Virus record (IMG/VR): IMGVR_UViG_3300003885_000005
Span: 1-50,671 of that record
Strand: one strand, 5' to 3'
DNA: 50,671 bases
Origin: a virus
The translations under genes and the position numbers were made by a program. Below, piece after piece: positions 16,316 through 25,499 of the stretch (positions within the stretch are counted from its first letter, which is position 1; every line of letters begins with the position of its first letter). The notes beneath the pieces were generated by a model that did not search any database, was not told the DNA's origin, and saw nothing but the letters and a program-made list of their open reading frames with translations.

Positions 16316-19300
16316 ATGGCAAATGACAACTATGCTGATATAACGAACTTTATTGAATCTGAAACTAGCGTTCATGAAATGAACAAAAGTAATAAAGATA
16401 AGTTTAGTGATATAAATGAGTTTTTAGGAATAGAAGCTGAGCCAACGTCTACAGAGATTCTTATTGACCCAGAAAAGCGTGGTAAGAGTTATGGTGTATC
16501 TGGAGAGTGGGAAGATGAAAGTGGTGTACCACCAGAAATACTTACTGGTTTAAAAGGGGAGAACCGAAAAAAGAAAGCTAACTTATATAAACAGGCGACT
16601 CCTGAACAAAGAGCACTATATTTTCCGCAAACAGCTGCAACTGCTAGAGTTGTGGCTAAAGGAATTAATGCTAGACTATATGGAGCTCCTAAAGCTATTT
16701 TTGGTGATATACCTCCGTTTCAAGAATCAGAGAGCACTGCTGAATCTATAGGAACAGTTGGTGCAGAATTCTATGGTTTTTTAAAGGGCCCCTTTGCGCT
16801 AGCCAAAAGCTTATTAGGAAAAACTTGGGCTGCTAGAGAGGGTAGTATTGCAGCTAATTATGCTAGAATGATTGGAAGAGGTGGTCTTGAGCTTGGAACT
16901 GCCGGTGGAATAAGTGAAGTAATTCCCGCAGTTAGTGAAGAAGGATTAACAAGAGAAGCAGGTACTAGAGTTAATGATGCATTTAAACAAAGTGCACTAT
17001 TTGGTATGATATTTCCTGCTGCCGGAGTTATACCAACTAAACCTTTAAGAGTAGTTATTGGTGCTGGCTTGACTGATTTAGTTAGAGGTAGAGGTGAGTT
17101 TACATATGATGATACTATTAGAGGTTTACAGGATGGTACCATTGACCAACAGGAATTAGTTGATAGAGGCTTTGGGTATCTTATGGATGTATATTTTTTA
17201 ACTAGAACTCCTTCAGTAAAGAAACAAATAGAATCTCTTATACCATTTAAAAGAGTAGACAAGTTGGCATCTATGATAGCTAATGATAAGATGCAACAGG
17301 GTAAATACCAAGAAGCTGTTGATATAGTTAATGAGAGGTTTGAAAAGATTAAGAATGATCCAGAAATAAAAGAGAAGATGTCTGAGTTAGTTGGTAAAGA
17401 GTTAGAGGAGATACAGAAACAACTTAAAACTGATAAAGGAAGACAGGCTATTATAGATAAAAAGATGCCTAAAGATTTAGGTGATACACTTAAACTAAAT
17501 GCTCAAGCTAGACAAGCTGAGATAGATAGAATATCAGCCGTTGCTACAATACCAATAGAAGAAGCTCCAAAGATAGCTAAAGCAATAAAGCCACCTGAAA
17601 CAACTATGCAGAAGATTGATAAAATGATAGATGAGATAAAAACATTAGGAGAAGATATTGGTTACAAGCCAGTCCTTAAACGTGATAAATTACAAATACC
17701 AGTAGGTGAAAAGAAACCAGCTGATACTAAATTAATTGAACAGGATAAAAGAGTTCAAGAAGTTTTATCTGAAATAGAAAAGCTCGAAGGTTTAAGAACC
17801 ACAGCCGAGAAAGCTACTGGTATGAACCTCAAGTCTATATATGATAAAGCAATAAATGAAGCTATAGATACTTTACCTGAAGGTGAGAAGATCGAACTAC
17901 AATCAGCTATAAGTAACTTTAGAAAGAAAGTATATGTTACAGGTATTGAGAAGTATTATGCTGAGAAAGCAGCCGAGAAGAAAGCTACAGAGGTTGAGGT
18001 AAAGGAAAAACAAACGGCAAAGGAAACGACCCCTGTAAAGGGAAAAGAAAGCCCGGCGCCAGCCAAGCGTACGATGGAAGAGTCCGTCGCTGCTGGGGAA
18101 ATTCCGGCGCCCGAATACAAAGGCAAAGAACGGAGAGAAGTACCAGAAGCTAGACAGACAGTTATAGATGGATATGTAAGAAAGGAGCTTGGGGTTAAAG
18201 GTCTTGGTGGAAAAAAGTTAGCGCCGCTGACCAAATCTGAAAAAGAAGTTCTGGCGTTATATGAAGCTAAGCATCCTGATTATGTTAAAAAGGTTAGAGA
18301 AGATATAAAGGGGCGTGAAGAACCATCTAAAAAGGCTGCTGAGGTTGATAAGAAAAAAGAGATTGATCGGGTTGCTAAAGAGCATGATGTTAAGTATGAG
18401 GGAATACAGGAAGGTGCTGAGGGTGAAAAGTTCTATACCTTTACAGATAAAGAGACGGGTTCTACTTTTATGGTAAGTAATTTATCTAAGGTTGAGCGTA
18501 GTGTAACTGATATGAGGAAGAAGTTTAAAGAAGCAGAGAAGGAACCTAAAGAAGAAGTCAAAGTGGAACCTGATGCTGAGCTCTCTAAGACAGAAGTCAG
18601 TATAAAAGAACTTGGTGAGCTTACTCCTACGCAACTGGTTGAGAGAGCTAAGAAGGTGGGGCTCGAGCAAACGGTATGGAGTAAAGCTCTTTCAAATCGT
18701 GAGTATGTAGAGAGGCAGATAGTGGGGAAGGAAGGGAAGCCGTTTGAGGAAATGGTGAAGGAACCAGAGATTAAAATTGAGCCTGAGATTAAACCTGGTT
18801 TAAGAACTAAGTTCCAAAAGATCCTTGCCCAAGATAAGCTAACCCAAGAAGATATTAAGTGGCTTAAAGAAAACAAGGAAGCTCTGGATTTAACTCCAGA
18901 GGAAACCCAAGCCATTAAAATGCGTATGGCTGGTAAGCTTGTTAAAAGAATTATATCAGAGGAGAAGTTTCAAAAGAACTCAGAGTCTATTAAAAAGTAT
19001 CTTAAAGGTTTGAAGGTATTTACTGGGGTTCCAGACCCAAAGATTATAAAGGCTATGTCTGAAAATGCTATTTATCATATTGAAAGAAAAGCTACAAGCT
19101 TTTATCAATGGTCTCAAAAGATGATTAAAGAGTTTGGCAATAAAATTAGACCTATTCTACACCAAGCTTGGACTAATGCCCAGAACCATATTAATAGTGC
19201 TCGGGGGTATGAAGCTTATAAAGGGCGTATAGTTGCCGGAGATAAATTTAGTAAGGTTTATATAGCAGATAGTGTAACTGAATCTCTTCAAAATGAATCT

Positions 19301-21976
19301 AAGATACTTAATAGTTATGTCTCTAAAGGATACATATCAGATAAACAACTTGATGTTGATTTAACTTATAGCACTGGTAAGATGTATGAGAGAGCTGGGT
19401 TTGAAAAACCAAAGCGTAGGTTTGACATTAAGCCAAGGTCAGTTGATGTAGAAAAAGCAAGCGTAGTAGATAGTGTTCCCATAGAAAACATGTCTGTGGG
19501 CTCGATAATGTTTGACCCTCCGTTCTTAGTTGGTAAACAGTTTGCAGAGATAGCTAAAACATATGATAAAAGTAAATCAAGTAATATATTTGGGGACAGA
19601 TTTGGTTCATTTAAGGACTTAAATGAAGCTGTAAATATGTGGGGAAGTGGGATAGCTGAAGCAAGTAGAATATTGAAACTGGATGGGAAGTTGTTTGTTA
19701 AGATACAGGATACTGTTTCTTTTGGTGGAGATCCAAGGCTCGAACCGTCATTAGAAACAGGGGTTACAAAAACTAAAAGTGGGGCAACTAGAGGAAAGAT
19801 TCCTGCGACGCAGTACTTAATAGATGTAGCAAGTATATATAAACTTAATTTAATTGAGGGCGTGTCTAAAGTATCATCTATGACTTCTCATCCAGAACTG
19901 AAGACTATTGTTAACTATATGGTGTTTGAAAAAGTAAAAGCTCCTGTTGTTAGTCCTGAAATTAGTGTATCAGCTGAGCGCTACCAAAAGTCTTTTGATA
20001 TCATCAAGAAATATTTCAAAGGCGAGAAGCCTTATGGTGAAAAACTCCATGCTGGTATTGGATTAGACCCCCAATTGGTCAAAGACATATCTCGTGTGAT
20101 GAGGTACCATATTGAGAAGGGCACTAAAGACTTCTATCGTGTTAGTCAAGAGCTAATCAAAGAGTTTGGTGAGAAAGTCCGGCCGTATCTCAAACCCGCT
20201 TTTGATCAAGCTCGGGATAAAATAAGACTTACATCTATGACCAGAAAGGATATCAAGTATGCCAATGACGCTCTTGTAAAGATGGGCCTCAAGACATTAT
20301 CTGAGGCAGAGGCTGAGAATATAAGCCCTGAAACCGTGAATGAGCCTGGCTTAATCAAACGTTTTATGAGTACTCTTGAATCTACCGATCAAACTTTGGA
20401 AGCTTACAAGGGCGGCGCTCAAGAACATATTAACGCTGTGCCAAAGATAATGGTTGAAGAGACTTTTATACCTAAGCAGCAGTGGATAGTGGAGAAGTTT
20501 AAACAACTAGATGGAGCTATGAAGGGAGTACGAAGATCTGTTAAAGCTGATGAGCTTAGTCGAGTAGGTAAAGAAGCCAATAAGCTTGGGCGAGAAGTGT
20601 CTGAGGTTCTTGAACTTAAAGATATAGCAGACGCTAAATATAAATACTCCTCAAAGTCTATTGAGATAGCCAAAGATGTTCGTAAGATACTTGATGATAT
20701 CTTGGTTGAACTACAAGACGCTAACGTGTTGGATAAGAAGGGTAAGCTTATCAAGAGGCTTGAAGGCTACTTCCCACACATAAAGAAAGAGTTCAGCATG
20801 TCTGAGGATCTTCAACGCTACATGAATGATGCCCTTGAAGGACGCCACGATGATATTATAGGTGCGGCCAGCGGCGGTGTTGATCTGTATGGAACTGCAA
20901 AGCCTGTACCAAAGTTTGGTCATGCTGAGAAGAGGGCTAAAGGTGAGTATGGGCTACAAGATATAGAAACAAATCCGTTGAGGGTGCTTAGACGCTATGT
21001 CTTGGCAGCTTCAAGAATCCTTTATGATAAGCCTGGTATAGAGAAAGCTCGGGTTGAGATAGATATGATACCTAAGGGGCCTATGAAAGATCTAAGTGTG
21101 AAGTATATTCAGAACTATATGAGAGTATCAGACTCTATATCGGGTACTCTAAGGCTCGTTGATGCTAAGTTGGCTAGAATGGGTGCGAGGTCAGTTTTAG
21201 CCTTTAGTACTGGCTTGCAAACTCTCCATCTTGGTCGTGTTGCTACACAGATATGGCCAGAGCTTGGAACTAGATATTCTCTATCAGGATTAAACCAGTT
21301 ACTTATGAGCCCAGCAAAAGCTTGGGCAGAAACCAGAGACGCGGGACTTTTACCTCAAGCATCTATACCAACTAGATTTAAGTTTCGTGGTGAAGTCTTT
21401 GACAACATTAGTAACTATGGTGACTTTGGTAACTCAGTAGCTAAGATAATAGCCTATCAAGGATTTTTAAGGAAGGTAGCCAACCAACATCCAGAATGGA
21501 CTTTTAAGCAGGTACAAACAGAGGCTATCAAGCAGACTATTAGAGCTGAAGGAGTTATCAATCAAGCGACTAAGTCTATAGCATTAGAGAAGATACCTAA
21601 GTTCTTCTTACAGTTCAAGTATTGGTTCCAAAAGTATGGTGAGAATACATCCAGAGCAATAGCATATGCAGCCAAAGACCCAAGCATGGACAACATGACG
21701 AGGGTTGGAAGGTACCTAACCGCTGCGGCTATAACTGAAGAGATAACTAGACAACTTGGCTTGAAGATATTCCATATCACTCCATATGTGATACAACTAT
21801 CAGCAACCGGCGCTGGGTATTTAAAAGACATTGCCTTCATATTGGCTAATGATAAAGACTCTATAGAGACAAGACTTGAGAAAGCCTTTAAACGTACAGC
21901 ACAGTATGGAATACCTGGTGGAGTCTCGGTACCAAGAGAAATCACACAAGGTCCAACTGCTATAAAGAAACATTAA
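16316..21976 (+). CDS. Giant polyvalent ejection protein with internal methyltransferase-like domain
   Basis: An 1,886-residue protein, the largest gene of the window. Residues ~1-600 are mixed and charged. About 560-830 is Lys/Glu/Pro-rich linker. About 890-960 and 1219-1304 are two copies of one helical module sharing 'kYfKG...GxdP', 'YHIE', 'FYxxSQxxIKEFGxKiRPxL'. Between them, ~965-1215, is a methyltransferase-like domain with motif I 'DLTYSTGKMY' (~1013) and motif IV F-D-P-P-F at 1066-1070. The last ~250 residues are hydrophobic/amphipathic and may insert in membranes. By analogy with phage polyvalent proteins and P1 DarB-type virion methylases, it may enter the host with the DNA and protect it from restriction. 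Confidence 0.8.
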   Translation: MANDNYADITNFIESETSVHEMNKSNKDKFSDINEFLGIEAEPTSTEILIDPEKRGKSYGVSGEWEDESGVPPEILTGLKGENRKKKANLYKQATPEQRALYFPQTAATARVVAKGINARLYGAPKAIFGDIPPFQESESTAESIGTVGAEFYGFLKGPFALAKSLLGKTWAAREGSIAANYARMIGRGGLELGTAGGISEVIPAVSEEGLTREAGTRVNDAFKQSALFGMIFPAAGVIPTKPLRVVIGAGLTDLVRGRGEFTYDDTIRGLQDGTIDQQELVDRGFGYLMDVYFLTRTPSVKKQIESLIPFKRVDKLASMIANDKMQQGKYQEAVDIVNERFEKIKNDPEIKEKMSELVGKELEEIQKQLKTDKGRQAIIDKKMPKDLGDTLKLNAQARQAEIDRISAVATIPIEEAPKIAKAIKPPETTMQKIDKMIDEIKTLGEDIGYKPVLKRDKLQIPVGEKKPADTKLIEQDKRVQEVLSEIEKLEGLRTTAEKATGMNLKSIYDKAINEAIDTLPEGEKIELQSAISNFRKKVYVTGIEKYYAEKAAEKKATEVEVKEKQTAKETTPVKGKESPAPAKRTMEESVAAGEIPAPEYKGKERREVPEARQTVIDGYVRKELGVKGLGGKKLAPLTKSEKEVLALYEAKHPDYVKKVREDIKGREEPSKKAAEVDKKKEIDRVAKEHDVKYEGIQEGAEGEKFYTFTDKETGSTFMVSNLSKVERSVTDMRKKFKEAEKEPKEEVKVEPDAELSKTEVSIKELGELTPTQLVERAKKVGLEQTVWSKALSNREYVERQIVGKEGKPFEEMVKEPEIKIEPEIKPGLRTKFQKILAQDKLTQEDIKWLKENKEALDLTPEETQAIKMRMAGKLVKRIISEEKFQKNSESIKKYLKGLKVFTGVPDPKIIKAMSENAIYHIERKATSFYQWSQKMIKEFGNKIRPILHQAWTNAQNHINSARGYEAYKGRIVAGDKFSKVYIADSVTESLQNESKILNSYVSKGYISDKQLDVDLTYSTGKMYERAGFEKPKRRFDIKPRSVDVEKASVVDSVPIENMSVGSIMFDPPFLVGKQFAEIAKTYDKSKSSNIFGDRFGSFKDLNEAVNMWGSGIAEASRILKLDGKLFVKIQDTVSFGGDPRLEPSLETGVTKTKSGATRGKIPATQYLIDVASIYKLNLIEGVSKVSSMTSHPELKTIVNYMVFEKVKAPVVSPEISVSAERYQKSFDIIKKYFKGEKPYGEKLHAGIGLDPQLVKDISRVMRYHIEKGTKDFYRVSQELIKEFGEKVRPYLKPAFDQARDKIRLTSMTRKDIKYANDALVKMGLKTLSEAEAENISPETVNEPGLIKRFMSTLESTDQTLEAYKGGAQEHINAVPKIMVEETFIPKQQWIVEKFKQLDGAMKGVRRSVKADELSRVGKEANKLGREVSEVLELKDIADAKYKYSSKSIEIAKDVRKILDDILVELQDANVLDKKGKLIKRLEGYFPHIKKEFSMSEDLQRYMNDALEGRHDDIIGAASGGVDLYGTAKPVPKFGHAEKRAKGEYGLQDIETNPLRVLRRYVLAASRILYDKPGIEKARVEIDMIPKGPMKDLSVKYIQNYMRVSDSISGTLRLVDAKLARMGARSVLAFSTGLQTLHLGRVATQIWPELGTRYSLSGLNQLLMSPAKAWAETRDAGLLPQASIPTRFKFRGEVFDNISNYGDFGNSVAKIIAYQGFLRKVANQHPEWTFKQVQTEAIKQTIRAEGVINQATKSIALEKIPKFFLQFKYWFQKYGENTSRAIAYAAKDPSMDNMTRVGRYLTAAAITEEITRQLGLKIFHITPYVIQLSATGAGYLKDIAFILANDKDSIETRLEKAFKRTAQYGIPGGVSVPREITQGPTAIKKH

Positions 21977-21989
21977 GGAGGAACACAGA

Positions 21990-22172
21990 ATGCTTAAAGC
22001 AAAACTAGGAACCATAGAGTCTACCAATGATAGCATAATGCGCCGCAACTTATTAGCTAAGAAGCTAAACTCTCGGAGGGCAGTCTTAGAAGGTATCACT
22101 AAGAAGAATTTTAAGAGGCAGATACCTTATAAGAACTTACCCGGCGCTGATGCTAGTAAAGTTAGGATTTAG
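21990..22172 (+). CDS. Small basic protein ending the late operon
   Basis: A 60-residue, Lys/Arg-rich protein behind AAGGAGGAACACAGA. Probably helical and nucleic-acid friendly from charge alone. Its stop codon (TAG, 22170-22172) overlaps the stop of the leftward ThyX gene, so the late and early blocks meet tail to tail with no intergenic terminator. Confidence 0.65.
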   Translation: MLKAKLGTIESTNDSIMRRNLLAKKLNSRRAVLEGITKKNFKRQIPYKNLPGADASKVRI

Positions 22173-22822
22173 TATTCTATATCATCAAAGAGAACAGGAA
22201 TTACAAAGCGGAACCCCTCTAACATATCTCTTGCAAGTTCCCTCATTTGAGGATGAGCAGCTTTAGAGCATCTGAGAGTAAAAAAGTGGCGCCACTCACG
22301 AACATTACCAGTGATAATTATCTCGGTCTTGAGACTATTAGGTAGTACCGAACGAGCTTCCTGTGGAGATTGACCTAATTTTATTAGTCTTATATAGGCA
22401 TCTTCTGTTTCTTCCATGCTATAGATCCATGTTTTATATGCTTCACTCCACTTATCTGTATTATGTTCACTATAATCACCATAAAACCATAATGGGCGAA
22501 TGACAGTCAACTCGCTACCATATTTACCTAAAGTATAGTTACAGTACCTTGTTGACTCCTGTGCATAGGAGAATAGACGGTGACGCACTATTTCATGTGT
22601 CACCCCTCTATCGGTAATTACTCTCACGGGCGGCGGCACTGCATGTTCAATCATAGCATGATGCCCTGACTTAAGCATACGTCCAACAAATTCTTTAGCA
22701 GAATCACTTGTAATTTTATCCTCACTTTTATAACAAGTTCTTCCTGCTTTCTCAATTGTCTTAAGTAATAATTCTCCGTTACAATAATGTTCAAACTTCC
22801 AACTTTGATCTACAATTTTCAT
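22169..22822 (-). CDS. thyX: Flavin-dependent thymidylate synthase
   Basis: A 217-residue protein, near the usual ThyX length. The ThyX signature R-H-R-x7-S is present at residues 80-90 ('RHRLFSYAQES') followed by T-R-Y, and the upstream 'SGHHAMIEH' and downstream 'LPNSLKTEIIITGNVREWRHFFTLRCSKAAHPQMR' match the family. It methylates dUMP to dTMP using FAD, NADPH and methylene-tetrahydrofolate. It sits at the distal end of the leftward early operon and overlaps the gene upstream by 4 bases (ATGA). A phage copy raises the dTTP pool for replication. Confidence 0.95.
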   Translation of the reverse strand: MKIVDQSWKFEHYCNGELLLKTIEKAGRTCYKSEDKITSDSAKEFVGRMLKSGHHAMIEHAVPPPVRVITDRGVTHEIVRHRLFSYAQESTRYCNYTLGKYGSELTVIRPLWFYGDYSEHNTDKWSEAYKTWIYSMEETEDAYIRLIKLGQSPQEARSVLPNSLKTEIIITGNVREWRHFFTLRCSKAAHPQMRELARDMLEGFRFVIPVLFDDIEY

Positions 22823-23172
22823 GTCTTCCTCCTTGTGTGTTCTCCATCATCAATGGAGTTAAAGTGTTTTTTTGTATGGTTCCCTTCAACAAATTCAACT
22901 AAAGATATATTAGCTATATCGACTAAGTGTTCAAGATTACCGGTTTTAATATACTTTTCTACCCGGCGTTGGATAGAATCCATTCTATTATACTGTGGTT
23001 TATTAGGTGACCCAAGTTTGCCATAACGTAGTGAGCCCATAATTAGACGATTACGCATAAGCTGTTCGAACTCATCACACCATTCAGAGATACATAAAGC
23101 AGTATAGCTATCTGAATCTCGTTCATGAGCTGTATTAAGTAACCGTTGTCGTATATAATTAGTATTGTTCAT
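22819..23172 (-). CDS. Helical phage protein, possible MazG/dNTP-pyrophosphohydrolase-like
   Basis: A 117-residue, mainly helical protein. The segment 'RYGKL...DSIQRRVEKYIKTGNLEHLVDIANISLVEFVEG' has the Arg/Lys...Tyr...TGN-x-E-x-L-x-D-x-A-N pattern of a widespread phage family that resembles all-alpha NTP pyrophosphatases (D and E/N metal ligands). Being adjacent to thyX supports a nucleotide-pool role. The start codon is inside the palindrome at 23161-23187 and there is no Shine-Dalgarno site, so its translation may depend on that element. Assignment is tentative. Confidence 0.72.
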   Translation of the reverse strand: MNNTNYIRQRLLNTAHERDSDSYTALCISEWCDEFEQLMRNRLIMGSLRYGKLGSPNKPQYNRMDSIQRRVEKYIKTGNLEHLVDIANISLVEFVEGNHTKKHFNSIDDGEHTRRKT

Positions 23173-23187
23173 TCAATGAACATAACT
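23161..23187. promoter_or_regulatory. Dispersed 27-bp palindrome, copy 2, containing a start codon
   Basis: Core GTTCATTCAATGAAC at 23167-23181 is a perfect 7+1+7 dyad, flanked by AGTATT and ATAACT. On the minus strand its second arm supplies the ATG (23172-23170) of the gene at 22819-23172, and its edge touches the stop codon of the gene upstream. In RNA the dyad would fold into a hairpin holding the start codon. Confidence 0.8.
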
Positions 23188-23506
23188 ATGATGTCATCCC
23201 TTTAAGATTCGGCACCACTAATAACCCGCTTATAGCATGTATATACTTCTTATACAAATCATCAGTTATTTTTAGTTCCGACATAAATGCTCCGCCACCT
23301 ATAAAGTAGATTTCTTTCTTAGTAGGTGCAAGATCAAATTGATTTTGGCCAACTGGAACCATAATAACTGTGTCTTTAAAAAGTATATAAGGTGGTCCCG
23401 GCTCATGTTTATCAGCAGTAGCCATTAATGACCCAATCCTCTTTATCTTCCCTATCATCATACTCTGACCATAAGTTATGTGTATGACATCGTCAATTTT
23501 TAACAT
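23186..23506 (-). CDS. Hypothetical protein, 106 residues
   Basis: Beta-rich N terminus with 'IHITYGQSMMIGKIKRIGSLMATADKHEPGPPYILFKDTVIMVPVG', then 'KEIYFIGGGAFMSELKITDDLYKKYIHA'. No cysteine pair or known motif. Overlaps the upstream gene by 14 bases and ends at palindrome copy 2. A genuine early-operon member by spacing and composition; the function is unknown. Confidence 0.65.
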   Translation of the reverse strand: MLKIDDVIHITYGQSMMIGKIKRIGSLMATADKHEPGPPYILFKDTVIMVPVGQNQFDLAPTKKEIYFIGGGAFMSELKITDDLYKKYIHAISGLLVVPNLKGMTS

Positions 23507-23735
23507 CTTCTTCCTCCCTTTCTATTTTAATGTTATTATATGGACAGACAGTTATAATACATTTACCCTTATCATTACATAAATAAAACCAGTAACTGTT
23601 TACATTACTATCATAGCCCTTAGCTAAACAAAAGTGTGGTTTGTTACCATTAGAACCAATATCAATTAAGTGTCTAAGTTTATTACCTAGAATTTCCTCT
23701 TCTTTAGTTATATTTGGTTCCCATAATTTAGTCAT
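23493..23735 (-). CDS. Hypothetical protein, 80 residues
   Basis: A small acidic protein with two cysteines (C-N-D-K-G-K-C near the middle) and aromatic residues, overlapping the gene upstream by 8 bases and the one downstream by 14 bases. No recognised domain. Ribosome site GTTAGGGAAAC is modest. Confidence 0.6.
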   Translation of the reverse strand: MTKLWEPNITKEEEILGNKLRHLIDIGSNGNKPHFCLAKGYDSNVNSYWFYLCNDKGKCIITVCPYNNIKIEREEEDVKN

Positions 23736-24996
23736 TCTTTTGTTTCCCTAACCATTCATAGATTACATTCCCATCAACAGATATATACTGATGTATATAT
23801 TTCATCTCTATTAACTGTCCCATAGCTTGTTGAAATTTAAACGGTGATACATCTCGATATAAGCCTCTGAGTAGATCCCTTCTCGGAATTTTTTTAGCTG
23901 TTTTAACTACATTAAGTATATCATCAACATCTATACCTACATCACTTCTTCCAGCAGCACCAAAAGCATCTACCATTTTATCTTCAAGCTCATCTATTAA
24001 GCCTAAGCCTAACTCTAAATGCTTATCGGTTATAATCAACTTATCACTTTCAGCTATAGATAATAACATAGCCACTTTTAACAAATGTATATGTTTACGA
24101 GCACTATACCCACTGAACCTTGAATCAGTCGCGAGTTTGTCTTCTTTAGTCATATACCATTGCTCGAACCAACACCAGGCACAACCTTTAACACTCCCAG
24201 TATGGCTTCCATTAATAATTTTATGCTCAGATATAGGTACACTTGGGTCGCCCCAGTCTAACTTCATCTCACCCTGCAGCAAGGCTATTTGCTCCAAATC
24301 ATAGATGATCTCTTCTTGAATTATCTTTTCCTCTGGGGTTATTTTAGGCATGGCCTTTTTATGTCTAGCTTCATCTTCAACTATGAATATTATACGAGAG
24401 GTAAACCCGCCGCCTATAGCAGTTAATGGTATCGAGCCACTCAGCCACGCCGGCGTTGTGGCAGCAAGCATATTAAGCCATGTACCATGTAAGACATCAG
24501 TGCCCATATTTTTGGTACGGTACTCCCATTTGTCACTACAGTCATATAAATTTGTGAGGAACGATAACAAAGCGTGGTTCTCTTTACCTAAAAACACGCT
24601 AAGCTCCTCACTTACAATGGTTAGAGAGGAATGAAACCCTATCTTCATCTCACTACCCTCAAATGATATAGTCTGTTGTGCGTCCTTCATAGCTTTAATT
24701 AAAGCCTCTCTAGTTGTAGCATCAGCGCTGATATGTATGTCAGGGTTAGAAGATACTAAATTAGTTGCAATCCTAATGGCTGTAGTCTTTTTAACACCAG
24801 GCGGCCCGACTAAAACTATATACATATTAGGGAAGACCTTAAAGAAGCTCATGTCTATCCATACTTTACGTCGGAGTGCAGCTGCTACTACTCCGAGGAA
24901 ACACCAGATATGGTAACGAGTTGGTGATTCAGACTGAGCTGTATAGTTTAAATATGAACTTAGAATGTTTTTGCACTTTCTTAAGCCATTACTCAC
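23728..24996 (-). CDS. DUF3987-type ATPase (helicase/primase-associated)
   Basis: A 422-residue protein starting at GTG 24996 in a GTGA overlap with the gene upstream. Residues 1-60 match the DUF3987 opening ('SESPTRYHIWCFLGVVAAALRRKVW'). Residues 64-72 form an altered Walker A, G-P-P-G-V-K-K-T-T, in which the usual Gly before Lys is Lys; a Walker B-like 'SSLTIVSEELSVFLG' is at ~127. The C terminus is a winged-helix-like domain ('IPRRDLLRGLYRDVSPFKFQQAMGQLIEMKYI'). Such proteins accompany phage replication genes and are thought to act as helicases or loaders. Confidence 0.8.
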   Translation of the reverse strand: MSNGLRKCKNILSSYLNYTAQSESPTRYHIWCFLGVVAAALRRKVWIDMSFFKVFPNMYIVLVGPPGVKKTTAIRIATNLVSSNPDIHISADATTREALIKAMKDAQQTISFEGSEMKIGFHSSLTIVSEELSVFLGKENHALLSFLTNLYDCSDKWEYRTKNMGTDVLHGTWLNMLAATTPAWLSGSIPLTAIGGGFTSRIIFIVEDEARHKKAMPKITPEEKIIQEEIIYDLEQIALLQGEMKLDWGDPSVPISEHKIINGSHTGSVKGCAWCWFEQWYMTKEDKLATDSRFSGYSARKHIHLLKVAMLLSIAESDKLIITDKHLELGLGLIDELEDKMVDAFGAAGRSDVGIDVDDILNVVKTAKKIPRRDLLRGLYRDVSPFKFQQAMGQLIEMKYIHQYISVDGNVIYEWLGKQKND

Positions 24997-25175
24997 TTAT
25001 TTTTACCATTCTTCCTCCCATATTTTTTAATCCATATACTAAGCACAGAGGGCGCAGTTGGAATTGTTTTTGCGTAGTCAACTACTTTGATATCAGGCAT
25101 TAGTATCCGACGCTTTTGGAATATTTGAACGTGCTTTCTTTTCACTGAGATAGGTATAAATCTTCCTGAAGCCAT
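24993..25175 (-). CDS. Small basic hypothetical protein
   Basis: A 60-residue basic protein starting immediately after the stop of the gene upstream. 'PSVLSIWIKKYGRKNGKNK' at the C terminus is Lys-rich. No domain recognised. The ribosome site lies in the end of the preceding gene (CTGAGGGGAAATAA). Confidence 0.6.
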   Translation of the reverse strand: MASGRFIPISVKRKHVQIFQKRRILMPDIKVVDYAKTIPTAPSVLSIWIKKYGRKNGKNK

Positions 25176-25499
25176 TTATTTCCCCTCAGTTAAAGTTTCT
25201 GATTCCTCAATAGCCTTAACAAGCACTTCCCTGTCGGCATACTTGAGCGACTGTATCTTGCGGAGGGCCTCATACATCTTATTCACATCAGCAGTAATCC
25301 ACCCGTCTACACAGGAAGGGCAATCTTCCTCTAATATACGTGCCTCTTTTGTAAATATTTTTTTAATTCTGCCCTTATCGCACTCAGGACACGGTATCCT
25401 GTTGGTGATGGAGAGAATCTTACCTGTGCATTTAACAGGGTTATTTCCAAATCGTCTTATCAGCTCAGTTATTTGTAATTCTATTGGACATTTATCCAC
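25176..25499 (-). CDS. Zinc-finger protein of DnaJ-like type
   Basis: A 107-residue protein starting at GTG 25499 behind AAGGGAGGTGG, one of the best ribosome sites in the block. CPECDKG and CPSCVDG (about residues 37-66) form the C-x-x-C-x-G pair of DnaJ-type zinc fingers. Helical segments surround it. The gene starts inside the last codons of the small gene upstream, in another frame. Role unknown; possibly an RNA- or protein-binding adaptor. Confidence 0.72.
   Translation of the reverse strand: MDKCPIELQITELIRRFGNNPVKCTGKILSITNRIPCPECDKGRIKKIFTKEARILEEDCPSCVDGWITADVNKMYEALRKIQSLKYADREVLVKAIEESETLTEGK

Noticed and set aside
16154-22099. Several long minus-strand open frames opposite the polyvalent protein gene
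   Set aside because: They have no ribosome sites, show low-complexity Ser/Leu/Phe composition typical of antisense frames, and sit opposite a well-supported gene.
22819-23172. A Z-genome (2-aminoadenine) MazZ role for this MazG-like protein
   Set aside because: No PurZ-like adenylosuccinate synthetase or DatZ-like gene is present, so there is no support for base replacement.
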